Below, one piece after another: positions 22,830 to 36,230 of a stretch of DNA of 64,000 nucleotides. The DNA lies in NCBI RefSeq assembly GCF_037126465.1, contig NC_088203.1:106999507-107063506 (forward strand). Direction: 5' to 3'. Numbering within the stretch: position 1 is the stretch's first letter; each line of letters begins with the position of its first letter. The notes under the pieces are model-generated. The model ran no database searches. It was given only the letters and a program-made list of their open reading frames with translations, and had not been told where the DNA came from. The position numbers and the translations under genes are program-made. This stretch comes from Ornithodoros turicata. Its lineage: Eukaryota; Arthropoda; Arachnida; Ixodida; Argasidae.

Positions 22830-24348
22830 ATTCCAGGGGTCAACAGCTTGTCGTTGCTCGGCAATGAAGGAGACATTGTAAGGCAAATTGATTTTACCGA
22901 GCTAATTGCGCTTTCTTTTTCTTTTTTTCAGTTGGAAAATCTCGGAGGGTTCCAATCCATGTTCCACGTGCTGTGTAGTTTGAAATAGCCAAAATACCGC
23001 ATTGAGATTATTCGAGAATGTGTGTTTTAGATAAGAGGACATTAATACGACGAACCAACGAATGTATACTCGTACGTTCCAATGGGCCTTTGAGTAAAGC
23101 CACAATAATGGGTGGTACGGCAAAAGCAAAGAAAAAAAAAAGGAATGCGCAGTAAAAACCTCATCTTCCATCCATGTGACCACCATACACCCTTGTACAG
23201 TGCTTACTGTGTAAATGAGCCCCCAGCACCGTAAATCCGGCACTGCACGTACGCTTCGAAATGCAGGAGACTCACATTGATGGTTGTTACATGAGACATT
23301 GAGGTATAGGCGGGCGCAAGAGTTAATTCATGTGGCAATAAAAAGGAAGCACCGAGAAAAACCTCATAGAAATAACGACGGAATGTTCAGTAAAGGAAAC
23401 AAGGGGCACCGGTTCACTGACACCCTTGTGCTAATAACAGTGTCGCATAAAACCTTAAATATACGTCATCATTTAGGACGAAACCCAGTACCATACAATG
23501 AAAGAACTGATGAGTAGGATCAACACAACTCTAACCGAGTGTAATGTATACATGTTGTTCGAAACCTGCCTAAACGGAAGCATTGTCACTGCGAACATGG
23601 CTGTCATACCAGAGAACGCCAGCATGCACAACATGGAAGTGGATGGTAACCAGACTACGCCGAGTTGTTCTGCCAGTGGGTCAAAATACTATACGAGAAA
23701 AGTCGCTCAATAAACAGATCAGTTGACAAGCATATGTTGGACTTGGCCTTCCCCCGATGGAAAACACAACAACCATCCTGTGGCTGACGTGCGTATGCAG
23801 ACAGACAGCAAAGACAATGATTGCTCAAGGTTGCTAGACAGAATGACGTACGTCTTCAGAGGGGGGTGACCGGCAGGACGGGGTCATCGTATCCATCCCC
23901 AGCAATAAAGACGTTCGCAATGGGGGCTCCACTTTAATTAGGCTTAACGAGGTGGATTGCAGGAATGACGTCACGACGGTACAACGTTCTACTAATGTTT
24001 TACATCGTGGCCAGACGTGTAAAAATTTGTTTTCAAACGTAATTAAATTAACAAGTACAAAATGAGAATTGTAATTGAGTTGTACACTCTATTACATCCA
24101 TTTCGACGCATATATGCCTGCTGTATATAACTTTATTGCGAATTTAATGAAAAGACAGACCATATAGTGTCCCAGACTAAAGACAGGAAAAAGAATATGA
24201 TTAGAACTGTACAATGTTAGAATTGCTGGGGAAATCTTATCATAGCAGAAAGATCGGAATATTGACATTGAAAAAGGACCCTTTTAGTACGTAATGCCAG
24301 ACACAAGGGAAATTTCTTCTCCATGTGGTGAGGCAATGCTGCTCATGC
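22830..24348. other. No supported gene
   Basis: A strong plus-strand acceptor (cttttttcag) ends at 22931 and precedes a 19-codon frame to a stop at 22988 (LENLGGFQSM...). It is too short and unsupported to call. The rest shows nothing recognisable. Confidence 0.35.
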
Positions 24349-24356
24349 GTCAGCTC

Positions 24357-24782
24357 TAGAGTCACTAAATAAGCTACGCTTCAGAGTATCGACACTGAGT
24401 TCCAAGAGCGAGCATGCGCCATCTTGTTTCCGCGCTACCCTACCCACGCGCACGCGCATTGGGCACGTTAGCGCACGATGCCATCTATCGTGCGCGGGTG
24501 AAATGTTCCTTTCGTTTACAAGCAGCAGTTGACGGCCTTGAGCTCACCTCGACATCTTCGGGACGCTCAGGTGGATAATACATGGATTATCGCACAACAA
24601 TCATACACGCTTCTCTATTCCGGAGCGAGCATTACGTTAGCCGTCTTTGATCCTCAACTGGGGATGCTAAGCGGGGATGAGCGGAAGGGATGCTAAGGGA
24701 TGAGCGGAAACAAGATGGCTCTCGTGCTCTCCCTTGGACCTCAGTGTCGATACTCTGAAGCGAAGCTTATTTAGTGACTCTA
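24357..24782. mobile_element. hAT MITE, full copy (TAGAGTCAC ends)
   Basis: Inverted ends TAGAGTCACTAAATAAGC extend for about 50 bp. Perfect 8-bp target duplications GTCAGCTC flank it (24349-24356 and 24783-24790). Interior is GC-rich, with GCGCGC-like and GATGAGCGGAA direct repeats, and has no transposase. A minimal derivative is at 58299-58329. Confidence 0.88.
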
Positions 24783-25543
24783 GTCAGCTCAGGTCCGTTG
24801 GCGTTCGGAACCAAGGTATTTTCGTTCGTTATATCGCCACGACTGAGAAAACATGGTCCATTGAGTCATTGCTCGGTAGCCCCACATTATACACTCCATG
24901 AACCTTCCAGCGGGTTGACAGGTACCTTTCAATATATTTCCCCCATCGTGCAGCACTTTCATTTTTGCCACACTCAAACAAATGTAAAACTTTCAGTATG
25001 GTCCTCATTAGATGACGGTGATGTGACAAAAAAAAGAAAAAATATGTGGAGATGACCTTGCGTTAAAGAAGCTGTAGCTTTCATTGCATTTTTAAAATAT
25101 GTCATTGCAGATTGTTTTAGCACACGGATAACGACCTGTCTTGTAGCTGAGACACGCGATAGAACCGGTTATGAGATCCAGGATGGTAGCCAGAAAACTA
25201 TTTCGGGGGGAGGAGGTCTATGGGGACTTCACACGGGGGATGGAAGATTTACCCCTTTTCCCTCTCCCAAATGCACTACCAAAGGCACGATTTCAGGGGC
25301 TTCAACCCTCTAACCCCCTGGCTACATCCCTGATGAGGTCGTTGTCTAACATTTGCTCCATTGGTTGCAGGCTAATAGCTAACCATACGTCGACGACGCA
25401 TTTCAGCAAAAACAGGATTGTCCTGGATTGTCCTGGATGTCCTGCATGATTGTCCAACAAAGATTGTCCTGGCACCGATTGTTGCACACCCGTTGCGTCC
25501 GTACGGCGTTCGAGCACCGATAACCTTTGCCCACGAACGTTTG

Positions 25544-25665
25544 GGCTATTTCTCAGTGCTGCCCTCGGTAGCCTTGCCAGTGCCCTGCGACAGAGAAGCG
25601 TCGACGACTGTACCGTGCGCAGAAAGCACTACCAAAGCTACCGAGGGCAACACTGAGGAATAGCC
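25544..25665. repeat. Long imperfect hairpin
   Basis: GGCTATTTCTCAGTGCTGCC, then CTCGGTAGCC, pair with the inverse at the right end (GCTACCGAGGGCAAC, ACTGAGGAATAGCC), giving a stem of about 45 bp with few mismatches around a roughly 30-base loop. Could be a small foldback element; a precursor RNA is possible but unproven. Confidence 0.65.
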
Positions 25666-25669
25666 TCAA

Positions 25670-27400
25670 TGTTAGTGAAAGAGTAAAAGTCAGGGTCAGG
25701 TCACCGGAAATGAGAAACGTGTAATACCCAAATTCCGCAGGAAACGAAAATAGAAACTGAAACAAAGCTATTTTCGTTACCTTTACCTAAAACAGAAACG
25801 GAAACAAAAATCCCCCGATGAAACGGGAACCGAAACCGCTACCGAAAATTGTCTGGAAACGCGTAATGGAAGCGGAAACGAAAAACGGAAAATTCTTAGT
25901 ATGCTTAGGTAGGCGTCGCGGACCATTTTCACCAGTGGGGGAAATTGGAGGTTGGGACCATCAATTCGAGTACAAAAACTATTTGATTTGACTGGCACGC
26001 AGAAAGAAGTCCTAACCGATTACGCAAACTTTTTTTTTTATTATTATGAAATACTATGTTGTCGGGAACGTGACATTGTTTTTAAACCTTTCACCACAAC
26101 CACAGGGTTCTAGTAATGGACCAAATAGTATCTTCGCAAATACTATCCTTGGTTGACTCGGAACGTGTTTGCATCTTCATACTTCCGTAGCACGGCTCCT
26201 TTGATGACATGTTTTGAGAGTTTGTGAAATCGGTGTAAATTTTTGCATGAGCAAGCAGCGCAAACAGCTTGAGTGTTGCTCGCCGAGTCTATAGTTGTCA
26301 AGCGTCATGCGTGGAATAAAAGGAGTAAAAGCCAAGCGCTATTTGAACAACGGCCAAAAATTTCGCCATTCAAAAAATAGACGCAATATGGGCCGATGTT
26401 TGTTTCTTCGGGGTAGGACCTTATTTTCGCTCTCTGCGGGTAAACAGGACGAAGGCTCCAAGCAACGCATTCTTCCACGCTGCTCGAAAAGGCTCATTTG
26501 GCGAACACCTAAAATATTATTCAGCGAAAATTTTGCCGTAACTAATGCCGTTCACAGACACCAAGATTTGGAATAAAGCTCAACGCATGATCTATTATTT
26601 TGCGATATCGCTGGATAAAAGCAAGCTACGCAGAGTATTCATGACATAACCCAATACCTGGCACATGTGACCTTAGAGGACGTGGATCGCTTTGTGGAGG
26701 GACGCGCGATACGAAAATTAAATTCCAATCAAATATGTACACAGTTTTCAAAAAAGATTAGAGGGTTATCCGGTACGCGATTGATTGATTTAAAAAAGTG
26801 GAGATGTTAGTCCCAAAACTCTACTCGGGACTGGCTACTCAGGTATGCGAAACTTCATCCACCAGATATCTGGCATAGTAAACCAATAATGGCAGATATT
26901 GTAGATAAATATAAATCTGTCACGGATGTCTAAATGCATGACGAAAAAGGTGCCGCGCCGAGTCAAAAGGATGATAGAAAACATCTAAAAGCGGACGCCA
27001 TCACGGACGAACAAACATACAGGGTTGTGTTTATTAGGCATACCTTTTTCAGCCGCCTGGAACGTCGCCTGGAATGTGTGACAGGCACCGTCGCCTCTTA
27101 CAGACGCACCAACAAGGACGTGGAATAAGAGTAGAGAGGAAAAAATTTTAGAGTCCATTTGGAAGCGTGTTAAGAGCGGTTCAGACGGACCAATCGAAAC
27201 TCCACTTATTAACAAGAACACTCATGGTCATGATCCAAACCAGATTTGGAAAAGATATTCTCGAAAAGGGGAATTATTGTATCAGGAGGCTAAAATAAAG
27301 GGCACGAAAACCCTCTATTCGAAAAATACATTTATTCGAGTGAGGGAAATTGATAACTGCGCAGTAACCCTGCGCAGGAAAGCAAATGTCGTTTTAACTA
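25670..27400. other. Repeat relic then unrecognised sequence
   Basis: 25680-25890 is packed with GAAACGGAAAC/GAAACCG motifs like one end of an hAT-type element, with no matching partner end seen. No supported gene follows. Confidence 0.4.
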
Positions 27401-27404
27401 TTCA

Positions 27405-27685
27405 TTTTTTTAAATTCCGCGTTAGCGCCGCGAAGCAACTGTGGCTATGAGCGGCGTACAGACGTGGACAGATGGAGAGACGACAGAAGGAAGGAGTGGG
27501 GGAGGTTAGTGTGCGTCCTGGGCCGACTTCAGGGGGAACTGTGCCGACATTCGTCTGGACAGTCTTCGGAAGACCCAGGGAAAACCTCAGACAGCACAGC
27601 AGGTGACAGGATTCGAACCCGTGTCACCTCCCAGTCCCGCCGTGGAAAGCGACCATCCTAACCACTATGCCACGGAAGCTGGTTT
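27405..27685 (-). mobile_element. SINE family F2, full-length copy with tRNA head
   Basis: On the minus strand it opens with a tRNA-like head: A box TGGCATAGTGGTTAGGATG, B box GGGTTCGAATCC. The body follows (CTGTCTGAGGTTTTCCCTGG, GAAGTCGGCCCAGGACGCAC) and it ends CAGTTGCTTCGCGGCGCTAA. It defines the family; the copy at 52978-53166 lacks the tRNA head. Confidence 0.85.
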
Positions 27686-28703
27686 TAACTACACTTAACT
27701 ATATTCAGACGTTCGAAATGTGCCCCATATGAACAAAGAGCCACTTCCAAGGAAAGTAAACATGGTGAAAGAACGGATGGACGGCGTTCACGGCTAGCAA
27801 CACGTTTATTGAAGACGACTTTCGTAGCAAAAGAGTTGCCTTCAAAAAACGTGTTGATAGCAGATGTCGTCAGCCTTCTTTCATCGTGAGTTCTAAGGCT
27901 GCCCGAAAAGTGAAATGCTTTATCAGCGGCAGTTATAAATGGCACATTTTCCCCACCGGCTGGGCGTATAATATACGTAGACAGCACACGTGTTGCACAT
28001 TTATGACGATTGAATGCGAATCATCTAAAATGCGTACACAGCTGTCGTCCACAATAAAATGCTCTCTCCAATAAGAGAGCGTCGTGTTTGTTGAACAATT
28101 TCTTGGATAGCGAATGCAGATTTCCGCGAAAAAAATTCCTGATCGCCATAATGGCTATATGCGTAATAGTTTTGTTCAACACAAAGCGGCACGGCCACTA
28201 GGTGGTGCGTTTGAGCGGTTGTGGAATGGTTACAACTAAACGTACAGCAAAAATTTCAAGAGGAACTTTCTTGGACAAGGATAAGACTAATTGCAGCCGC
28301 ATCCACGCCTTGCCTGAGTAACCCGTTGAACGGCTTTTGCCGAGTGAAAGACTCGCGAACTGCCAAGTTCGGCATTTTTGTTCTCGTAGCGTGTAAATGC
28401 AGAAATCTAGAAACATTATCTATTCTGTTTGGGAGTACATGAGAGTACTGATGTTCTGAGGCTGTAACAGCATAGAAGGGACAAATACATACAAAGCCTC
28501 AAATTGCCTAAGAATCCGTTAAATCATCAGAAGAATCAGTTAAAAATTAATCAATTAAAAATCAAAGAATCAGTTAAAACCATCACCACTGTTTGGGAGG
28601 ACCCATGTACTGCATTAAAAAAGTTTGAGGTCGAAGCGGTATTTAGGCAATAAAAAAAATAAAAGAAATATGCGAATGAGGGTTTCATGTGGAATTTCCT
28701 TAG

Positions 28704-29291
28704 TTTGCTAAAAACGGGCACACCAGCCCTTTAAAGTGCACCCTGCCGGTAGGTGGGTCGCTGGAACCATATCATGAAATAATCAGTCAGCTCAGGAGGC
28801 TTTGTTGTGTTCCAAGCGCGACGTAGACGAAATTGCTAAAAACGTGCACTCGGGCCCCTTAAAGTGCACCATGCCTGTAGTTGGGTCGCTGGAACCATAT
28901 CACCAAGTAATCAGTCAACTCAGGACACGTGGGTGTGTTCCCAGCGCGACGTAGACGAAATTGCTAAAAACGGGCACACCAGCCCTTTAAAGTGCACCAT
29001 GCCGGTAGTTGGGTGGCTGGTACCATGTCACCAAGTAATCAGTCAGCCAAGACGCTTTGCTCTGTTCTCAGCGCGACATATACGAAACTGCTAAAAACGG
29101 GCACGCCAGCCCTTTAAAGTGCACTCTGCGTGTAGGTCGATGGAACCATATCACCAATTAATCCGTCAGTTCAGGGCGCTTGGCTGTGTTCCCAGCGCGA
29201 CGTAGACGAAATTGCTAAAAACGGGAACACCAGCCCTTTAAAGTGCACTCTGCCGGTAGCTGGATCGCTGGATCGCTGGAACCATATCACT
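28704..29291. repeat. Tandem repeat, about 127 bp unit, about 4.6 copies
   Basis: The anchor GCTAAAAACG recurs at 28707, 28835, 28963, 29090 and 29214 (spacing 124-128). Each unit holds CCAGCCCTTTAAAGTGCAC, GGTCGCTGGAACCATATCA and CAGCGCGACGTAGACGAAAT. Units differ by scattered substitutions. Confidence 0.9.
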
Positions 29292-29339
29292 AGTGCCTTC
29301 ATAATTTGCCCACGTCTCGTAAGCGTCATTTAACCTTAT

Positions 29340-29615
29340 TTCTGAATGCACTCATACTGACCTCACACCCCTCAGGCCTCACCAGTGACTTCACTCACAC
29401 AGACCTGGCGCCCCTCAGACCTCATGAGTGCACTCACAGGAGGTCTCATGAGGGGCAAAACCTCATGAGTGCACTCACAGGAGACCTCATGAGGGTAAAG
29501 ACCTCATGAGTGCACTCACGGATGGCCTGATCGCGGGCTTGCCCTCACTCACCCTCACCTCAAAGGCGTGAGGTGAGGGTGAGGGGCACTCATGAGGGCC
29601 CTCATGAGTGAGTTC
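29340..29615. repeat. Palindrome-rich minisatellite (CTCATGAG / TGAGTGCACTCA)
   Basis: CCTCATGAGTGCACTCAC occurs at least three times between 29419 and 29520, and self-complementary CTCATGAG and TGAGTGCACTCA are interleaved. Further CCTCACCTCA/TGAGGTGAGG inverted pairs and CTCATGAGGGCCCTCATGAG follow. Confidence 0.85.
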
Positions 29616-29629
29616 GCCCAGCTATGGCC

Positions 29630-29745
29630 ATATGTCGGCACACTTCCCTTAGAAGTCGGCCCAGGACGCAGTCGCGACGTTGCACACCTCTATGAGGCTG
29701 ACCACGGCGAGCCCTTGCACCGCCACTACTACCGTTCCGTATTCA
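29630..29745 (+). mobile_element. SINE family F2 fragment
   Basis: TGTCGGCACACTTCCCTTAG, GAAGTCGGCCCAGGACGCAG, CGACGTTGCACACC and GAGGCTGACCACGGCGAGCC match the 14625-14730 copy in order. Confidence 0.7.
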
Positions 29746-29749
29746 ATAC

Positions 29750-32700
29750 GTTGTATGACTCACCCAAGTTTTACCGGATTCGGTTGGTCATGCGTTCGTC
29801 CAAGGTCGTGGGTCGCAAAGTTAATCCACAGTGGCGTCGATCGTAGCGACACGCATTATAATTTATTAGCTCAAATAAAGAAAAGGATGTTCACAGCAAT
29901 GACACCCTTTGTGAACGTGACATAACTGAGATTACAATCAGTTGGGCGTCCCAATTGTTTTGAGTTGTAAGTATAACACCGTGGAATCCTGCCTGATTGA
30001 TTGATCGGCCTATACTTCACAAAATGAATAGTTTACGCTAAGGACTGCCGGCAATACACCATGTAGAGATGAGAGAGAGAGAAAAGAAACTGTGGCAATG
30101 TTGCCTTACTTTGTAACTAAGTGAAGTGAAGTGAATATTATATGCCGTTTAAAGACAAGGCACAAAATATCTTGCAGCGGTCACTGGTACGCGCTCGCTC
30201 TAGAACAAACAAAATGACGTCTCGACCTTTCATTATTACCCGTATTTCGACCGTGCCAAATGGCGAAATCATTAACTCTCCGCATGACCAATTGCTTTAC
30301 GTGTGGTCTGGTCATGGAGTAGGTAGGTTCTTTAATGCACGACCGCGATTCACGTGCGGCCTAGCATTGTAGGCCCTTTGCTGAAGGAAGTCGCATTTGG
30401 AACAGCTCAATCATCATCACTATAAAGATTGCGATCACGGCTGCACTTGTGACCCACAACATCACATGTGACTCACAAGGTCACGTCCGTGTCCTTTCTA
30501 TACAGCAAAATAAAAGCTCAGAAAGCGCTTAATGACGCACTGCTGTCAAGTGTGAATAAATAAGGCTGCCTATGTTCAGCATAGAGATATAAAAAAAAGT
30601 ATCGAAGCACGACAAGAAAATTACCAAAGAAAAAAATATGAGAGCTTCGACATGTCCTACTGAAAGCGGTCATGAAAGCAACCGTTGGGAAAACATTTAC
30701 GAGGGAGGCACAATTAGAAAGATTGGGAATTTTGCTGAGCGGAGAAGACTCCATATAACGTTGAGCCACTCTGTATACCTGACACAGTCAGGGGTAAAGA
30801 ATTCGGAGAGACAAAATTCTTGGTCGTTGTGCCCAGCTCAGACAGAATTCGCACAGAAAGCAGAATACTTGGTGTAGAACTAAAACATGATCAGGTCCTG
30901 GAAGACGGGTAGGGGAGGTACAAATCATGTGTTGGGCATTTTATTTGGAGTTTCTGGCGCAAGGATATCGAAGGGCATTTTATTTAAATCTAGAATCAAA
31001 TCCACTTGAAAGAGTTATTTGCACAGTGATATAGCTTCGCACTGAATCAATTCGGGATTGGTGTTTGGTGCTTTATGGCACAAGACCGACGAAGGCCAAA
31101 TAGTGCCAAGACACATGATTTATTTTTCGCGCTGTGTTGGCATGTTCTGTGCTGGTTTGAGACAAGAGTCTTATGTGTCATTGATTTAAAAAAAAAAAAA
31201 CGGTGACTGCTTTTGTGAAGAACTTTACATGTACTACGGTTGCTAAGAAAGAAGACATAGGTGCGTTGTTAAATTTGAAGCAAGGCAAGGAAATGTATGT
31301 GGGATTATGGGATATAGCCACGGCAATAACTGCCACTAATACCCTCCGGTCTCCCTTCTGTGATCGCCGCATCCATGGCGCCCACTGCACTGCGAGGGCT
31401 CAGAAGCTTTGGGGAAAAAGCCTCTGGCGAGGGAGTCACCGACTTTCCTCAGTCTAAAAGACTTCGAGACATATTTCGGGATTGAACCATGTTTTCTACA
31501 GAGAAACTTGGGTTAAATTGCGCGGTCCAGGCTATTAAAATAATAATTCACCAAAGCCCAAAAACTGGATGCACACCTGCATGTGACAAACATGACTTTA
31601 GTGACGTTCTGTCCAGTACGCAAAAAAAAAAAAAAAGCTTATTTCCGTATCACGTGCTTTGTTTCCTTGCTCTTTCCAGCGAGAATCATTCTTCCAGTAC
31701 ACCACGTAATGTGTGAATCCTTCCTTATTTGTGGAAATGTGCGCATTCACGACCTACCTCAAGGACATACGTGTTGATATAATCTTTTAATTCATTCAGT
31801 GCTTCCACACGTCAAGCGTCCTGGAACAGCTAGTCGCACCAGTGCGACCTACGTTTCCATTTTTTTCTTTCTATTTCTATTCTATTCTATTCTATGTGGA
31901 AATGAAGATACTCATTTTCAACATTAAGGGTTGTTCGGTGTGTTGCACTTCGTGAGGAAAACATACATTATTAAGGCAGCACACTTTATGCGGACTCATC
32001 GGTCTTCCGAGCTGAACATTAACATTGTCGGCAGCAACCACCGTGAACGATTACGTCCCATTTCGCCTAATCCAAGCTATCGGATTAAAGAGGAGGGATG
32101 GGGATAGGCGAAACGGGACTGAAACCAAATGATTGACGCCTGTAAGAAACACACTTTACGTATAGTCTTAAACAAGGACTCCTTGCATCTCTAAATCAAG
32201 GTGTGTGCTATCACATCAAATGAAACTAGTCAATTATTATCGATTAAAACGTTTTCGTTACTTATGAGTGGATGGATAGATGAATGTTTAAAATGGATAC
32301 ACTGATTGCCCTACAGACTGGGACCTAGCTGCTATAACTACATAAAATCGCTAGCACCTGCGCCTCTTTCGTGCAACCCGGGGAACTGCATTTAAAAACA
32401 TTTCATTGTAGTGCTTAAATGGCGTCTCGAGGTCTTTTCAAAACATAGGAGGCATCTTTTAGATGAAGGTGTACAGATAAAAAGTCTGAGTAGGAAGTAC
32501 AATGAGACATAAACATATGTCTCAAATTATGGGCTGCATTGGAAGAAACACCCCAATGTGACATCCAACAACAACAACATATATGTTCTGATGATGAAGT
32601 GGGGAGGTTTTCCACTCTAGGAGTGGAACGCTACCCCATAGCTAGGGGGTCTAATGTGAGTGGTGACAATGATGAGCGATGACGATGAGAGATGACAGGA

Positions 32701-34050
32701 ATGATCGGAGCGGCGATGGCGATGCTGAAGGTGATCGTGATGGTGGGAATGTCCGAGTGCGCTTCTGGGGTCATAATGAGTCCTTTAGGCCATCCAGACC
32801 CGCAATCTAACACTTGAATGAAACGTCCAACTAGAATGTTCATCAATGAGGTTTCCTACAATATATAGGTGGTTGGCCATCTGGTATAGTATACGCTCTT
32901 GCAAGTACTGTCGGCTTGCAAAAGCGCCATTTGTGCTGCCCTGGTAGGTTTTCAAAAAATAATTTGTTCCGAATAAAAGCAGACATCAGTGTAATGAAGT
33001 GGGTCACATGTTCCCCAGTAAAATAACGATAAACCGCAATAACTTTCATTTGCTTCCATATTTTAAGCACATGTATCTCACGCGACACCATTAGGTAATA
33101 ATTCCAGTTTTGCTATCTGTGTTGTCCAATCACATAATTGTTGATCGTTGCTCTGAGCGCCAGATGCCTGTTACAGTGTCGCTATTATCCGAGATACACG
33201 CCGTAGTTGCCATTTTCACACAGACGTCCCTAAGCTTTGCAGTGTTTCAAAGAGTCAGCTTTCCGGATCAAGTGCCGCATTTACGAAATCCTGATTTATA
33301 AACTATTTGATTTGGCGTGGGAAGTACAGATATCCGGGTCTTGATTTGCAAAAATTTATTTACGTCAGTAAAATGAAGATTTCATTTGTGTTCTCATTTG
33401 TATAGTCAAATCCAAATTACTGGTGCAAATACCACGCGTTCTTCCACAGGAACACATACATGAGGTATTTGATCTGAAACTCCTCAACTCCCTCAGAAAG
33501 CCCGTAAGAGAATGAGTGAGAATGACGAGACACGATGAGAGAGGGTGTCACGCCGCTGAACAAAAGGCTTCGGGCCCATTGTATTGTGAATTGCCCTGTT
33601 CAGGAATAATCTCCGACAGACAGATGGATAAATTAAGCGGACAATCCTCGACTACCCTCGAAGCTTAATTGCTAACTGAGTTCTTTTCTCTCTCTCTCTC
33701 TCTCTGTAAAGAATTGCAAGCAGCCTTTTTCTGACTGACTTTTCGTGCCCAATAAACAGATTTCCGTCCTAAGTGTTTATGAGGAGCAAATCACCCGATA
33801 TCCCCGATCGAAAATTTCAATTCCATTGATGTACAGCAGACTGAGACCATCGCGATAACTGCAAGGGATAAAAGCTTTGTGATCGACACAGCCCCGTCCA
33901 GGGACGCAATGCTCAACATAACCGTCTCAACAACAAACGTTACGCACGTGGCTGAGTAATGCGCACATCACGGAAGTCATCTCGGTTCGGGGTTGCTTCG
34001 AGAAAAATATGGCTGTTGCCAAGTTTCCGGTAATATGTCGCTGATGAGGC
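29750..34050. other. No supported gene; simple repeats only
   Basis: GA tract near 30068, A-run 31188-31200, TATTC repeat near 31880, CT tract 33688-33705. An inverted copy of the 21690-21770 block lies at 32600-32680. Splice-like signals occur but no coding exon could be defended. Confidence 0.4.
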
Positions 34051-34059
34051 GAATAAGCA

Positions 34060-34598
34060 TTTTATGTGACAAGACGTCCCCAGACGTCTAGGCAGCCCCG
34101 CCATCCTGCTGGGACGGCGTTTTGCCCCGCGCTTTTGACTGGAACGAACCTCGAATGGACGCGGCTAAACAAGGGTTTTCGACTTCAATGTCGCCCTGTC
34201 CCATCTTGCCACGATCGATCTATCCAACGGAACATTCAACAAAGTTGGCTAGCAAGCCATTTACAGAGTCAATAATTGCGGAAGCAAAAATTGCCCTTTG
34301 GTCATCAAGCTGCCTCGGTGGGGTCTTCACAATAATCAATCATGGTGGCGATGACGAACAACAGCAGCAGCAAATGGAAGTTCAAGTTTAGCGAGTTCAT
34401 ATCTACACGTATGAAGATAGAATGCGTCAAAGTATTTCATGTGAGCGTTACGCAGCACGTAATAAATAAATAAATAAATAAAAAGCGTACAAAGTAACAA
34501 CCAAATAAAAACTAACGGCATTGGGTCAAGTGAAATGTATTTGATTTTCTGACTGACAGCAGACTTGGGGTCGGATGGATATGGTCACATTGCAGTGT
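34060..34598 (+). repeat. Dispersed repeat family A, copy 1 (uninterrupted)
   Basis: Homologous to 38456-40006: shared TTGACTGGAACGAAC-like, TTCGACTTCAATGTCGCCCT, GGCGATGACGAACAACAGCA, GTTACGCAGCACGT and AAATAAAAACTAACGGCATT blocks in the same order. Contains an AAATA tract at 34460-34482. No protein family recognised. Confidence 0.75.
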
Positions 34599-34599
34599 A

Positions 34600-36095
34600 A
34601 CTGCACAGCGATAGTAAGTGCATAGACTGTAATTGCGGTAAAAAGCTTGGTCACAAGATCAACAATATTGGACTGCATAATCCAATGAACAGCGTACTTC
34701 TCCATTTCCAGTGGCGTGCAATTTCAGACGAGTTCCTGCCATGTGCTGCGCAAGGGTTACTCAGAACTAGTCCTCTTAGTTTAATTAGTGGACAAAACAG
34801 GAGGGCGATGACCTTGGTAACTTTTGAGGGGGATCTTTGTACACCCGAATACGGTGGAGGATTGCAACGTTCATCGACAACGCTCAAAATAAAAAGTCAC
34901 GCCCAAAAGCGAAAAGATAAACGAACGGTGATAAACTTTCACCACCCATTACTAGAATGAAAGTGGCGCGGTCGTTTATTTTGCGGAGCACGTTTTCTTT
35001 CCTGTGGGCGGGATACACGTTCGTCACCGACCTCCGTAGCTTTGGAAAGTACGCTGCTTGGAGATATCACGTCCGTCAGTCGTGTACTAATGCTATTTTT
35101 ACCAAAGGCATCGACGGTCGTATAGCATGTGTCCGAGACCACAAAAATATGTCTGGATACCGGGACTAGACAAATCAACATCCACTAGAAAAGCTAAGAA
35201 ACCGAATATTCTACAACAGACGTCACGAGAGCTGTGAAACCTTCACCTGCGCACAAAAGGAGCAACTAATTTTTATTTTCATAAGTCCAGGTATTATAGA
35301 GAGCACTACATTTCTATCCCCGAAACGCTGAGATGAACATCCAAAATATTGCGAAGGAGACTTGCGAATCCTAGAAAAAGTAGTCTGGTGTAGTCGATAA
35401 TGAAGTTTGGATTCAAATTCCACCACTGCCATATTTTCAACGCAAGTTAACTTTGGGTACCCACCCAAAACCCTGCTATTCACTTGGGTTACAGTCTAAA
35501 ATTCCCCAGTGGTGGTGAAAGGGTTCACTGAGGTGGGCAACGTCACGACTTACGGGGAATGTGCGTCTTGGGCCGACTTGGAAATTCCCCAGTGACTCTG
35601 TTGAACACGAAACAAAAGCCAACGGGGAATATGTTTCCTTTCTTGATAGTATGAAATGTTCGGACGTATTTGCTGCCTTATAAACGTTATACGCCTTCAT
35701 AGATCTGCTTGAAAGTACATACCGCGGAAAACCTTTATACGTCCCCGCCTTACCCGCTCCTTCCTACGTGACTATTTTCCTCCCCTATTTAGTTATTAGT
35801 TGGTAATAATTGTACAGCTGTTTAGTGATAACATTAACGTACAAGGTGGGGACAACGAAGGGTAACGTATAGAAAACAGTCCCTGTAATTTTGTTTCATC
35901 TCAGGACGTCGCGATAAATATTTGAACGTGCGAACACAATTGCTCGTTATGTACATAATTAGCGATTAGATAACTGCGGTAAGACTACAAAAACGGTGGA
36001 TTACGACATTGCCTTTATTCACATACCTTCGATGTATAAGCAAGGAGTCCAACGATACCAGGAACTACATTACAGTTATGCGTAACTTTTGTGTT
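34600..36095. other. No supported gene; one SINE F2 relic
   Basis: Around 35490-35600, on the minus strand, a diverged F2 block is visible (AAGTCGGCCCAAGACGCACA, GTCGTGACGTTGCCCACCTC). The rest is unrecognised. Confidence 0.45.
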
Positions 36096-36101
36096 ACTCA
36101 C

Positions 36102-36230
36102 CTGGCTCTACTGTTAACGTATTATCCCGGAGGAAGTTCTCGTTACAAGTTATAAGTTGACGGCATTATCTCGTCAGCTAGTAAACAGCCGTTCCGAGAG
36201 ACCCATTACGCACAAGGGTGGATGGCATGT
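36102..36230 (-). other. Candidate untranslated 5' exon ending in a strong donor (alternative)
   Basis: A perfect donor AGCCAG|GTGAGT lies at 36102/36101 on the minus strand. The sequence before it has no good acceptor and only short frames, so it would fit a noncoding first exon of the gene whose coding part starts at 9904. The right limit is arbitrary. Confidence 0.25.

Noticed and set aside
22932..22988. Terminal exon after a strong acceptor on the plus strand
   Set aside because: Only 19 codons, no partner exon, no polyadenylation signal.
31203..31457. 84-codon plus-strand frame, weakly gag-like
   Set aside because: No zinc knuckle or other diagnostic motif; composition alone is insufficient.
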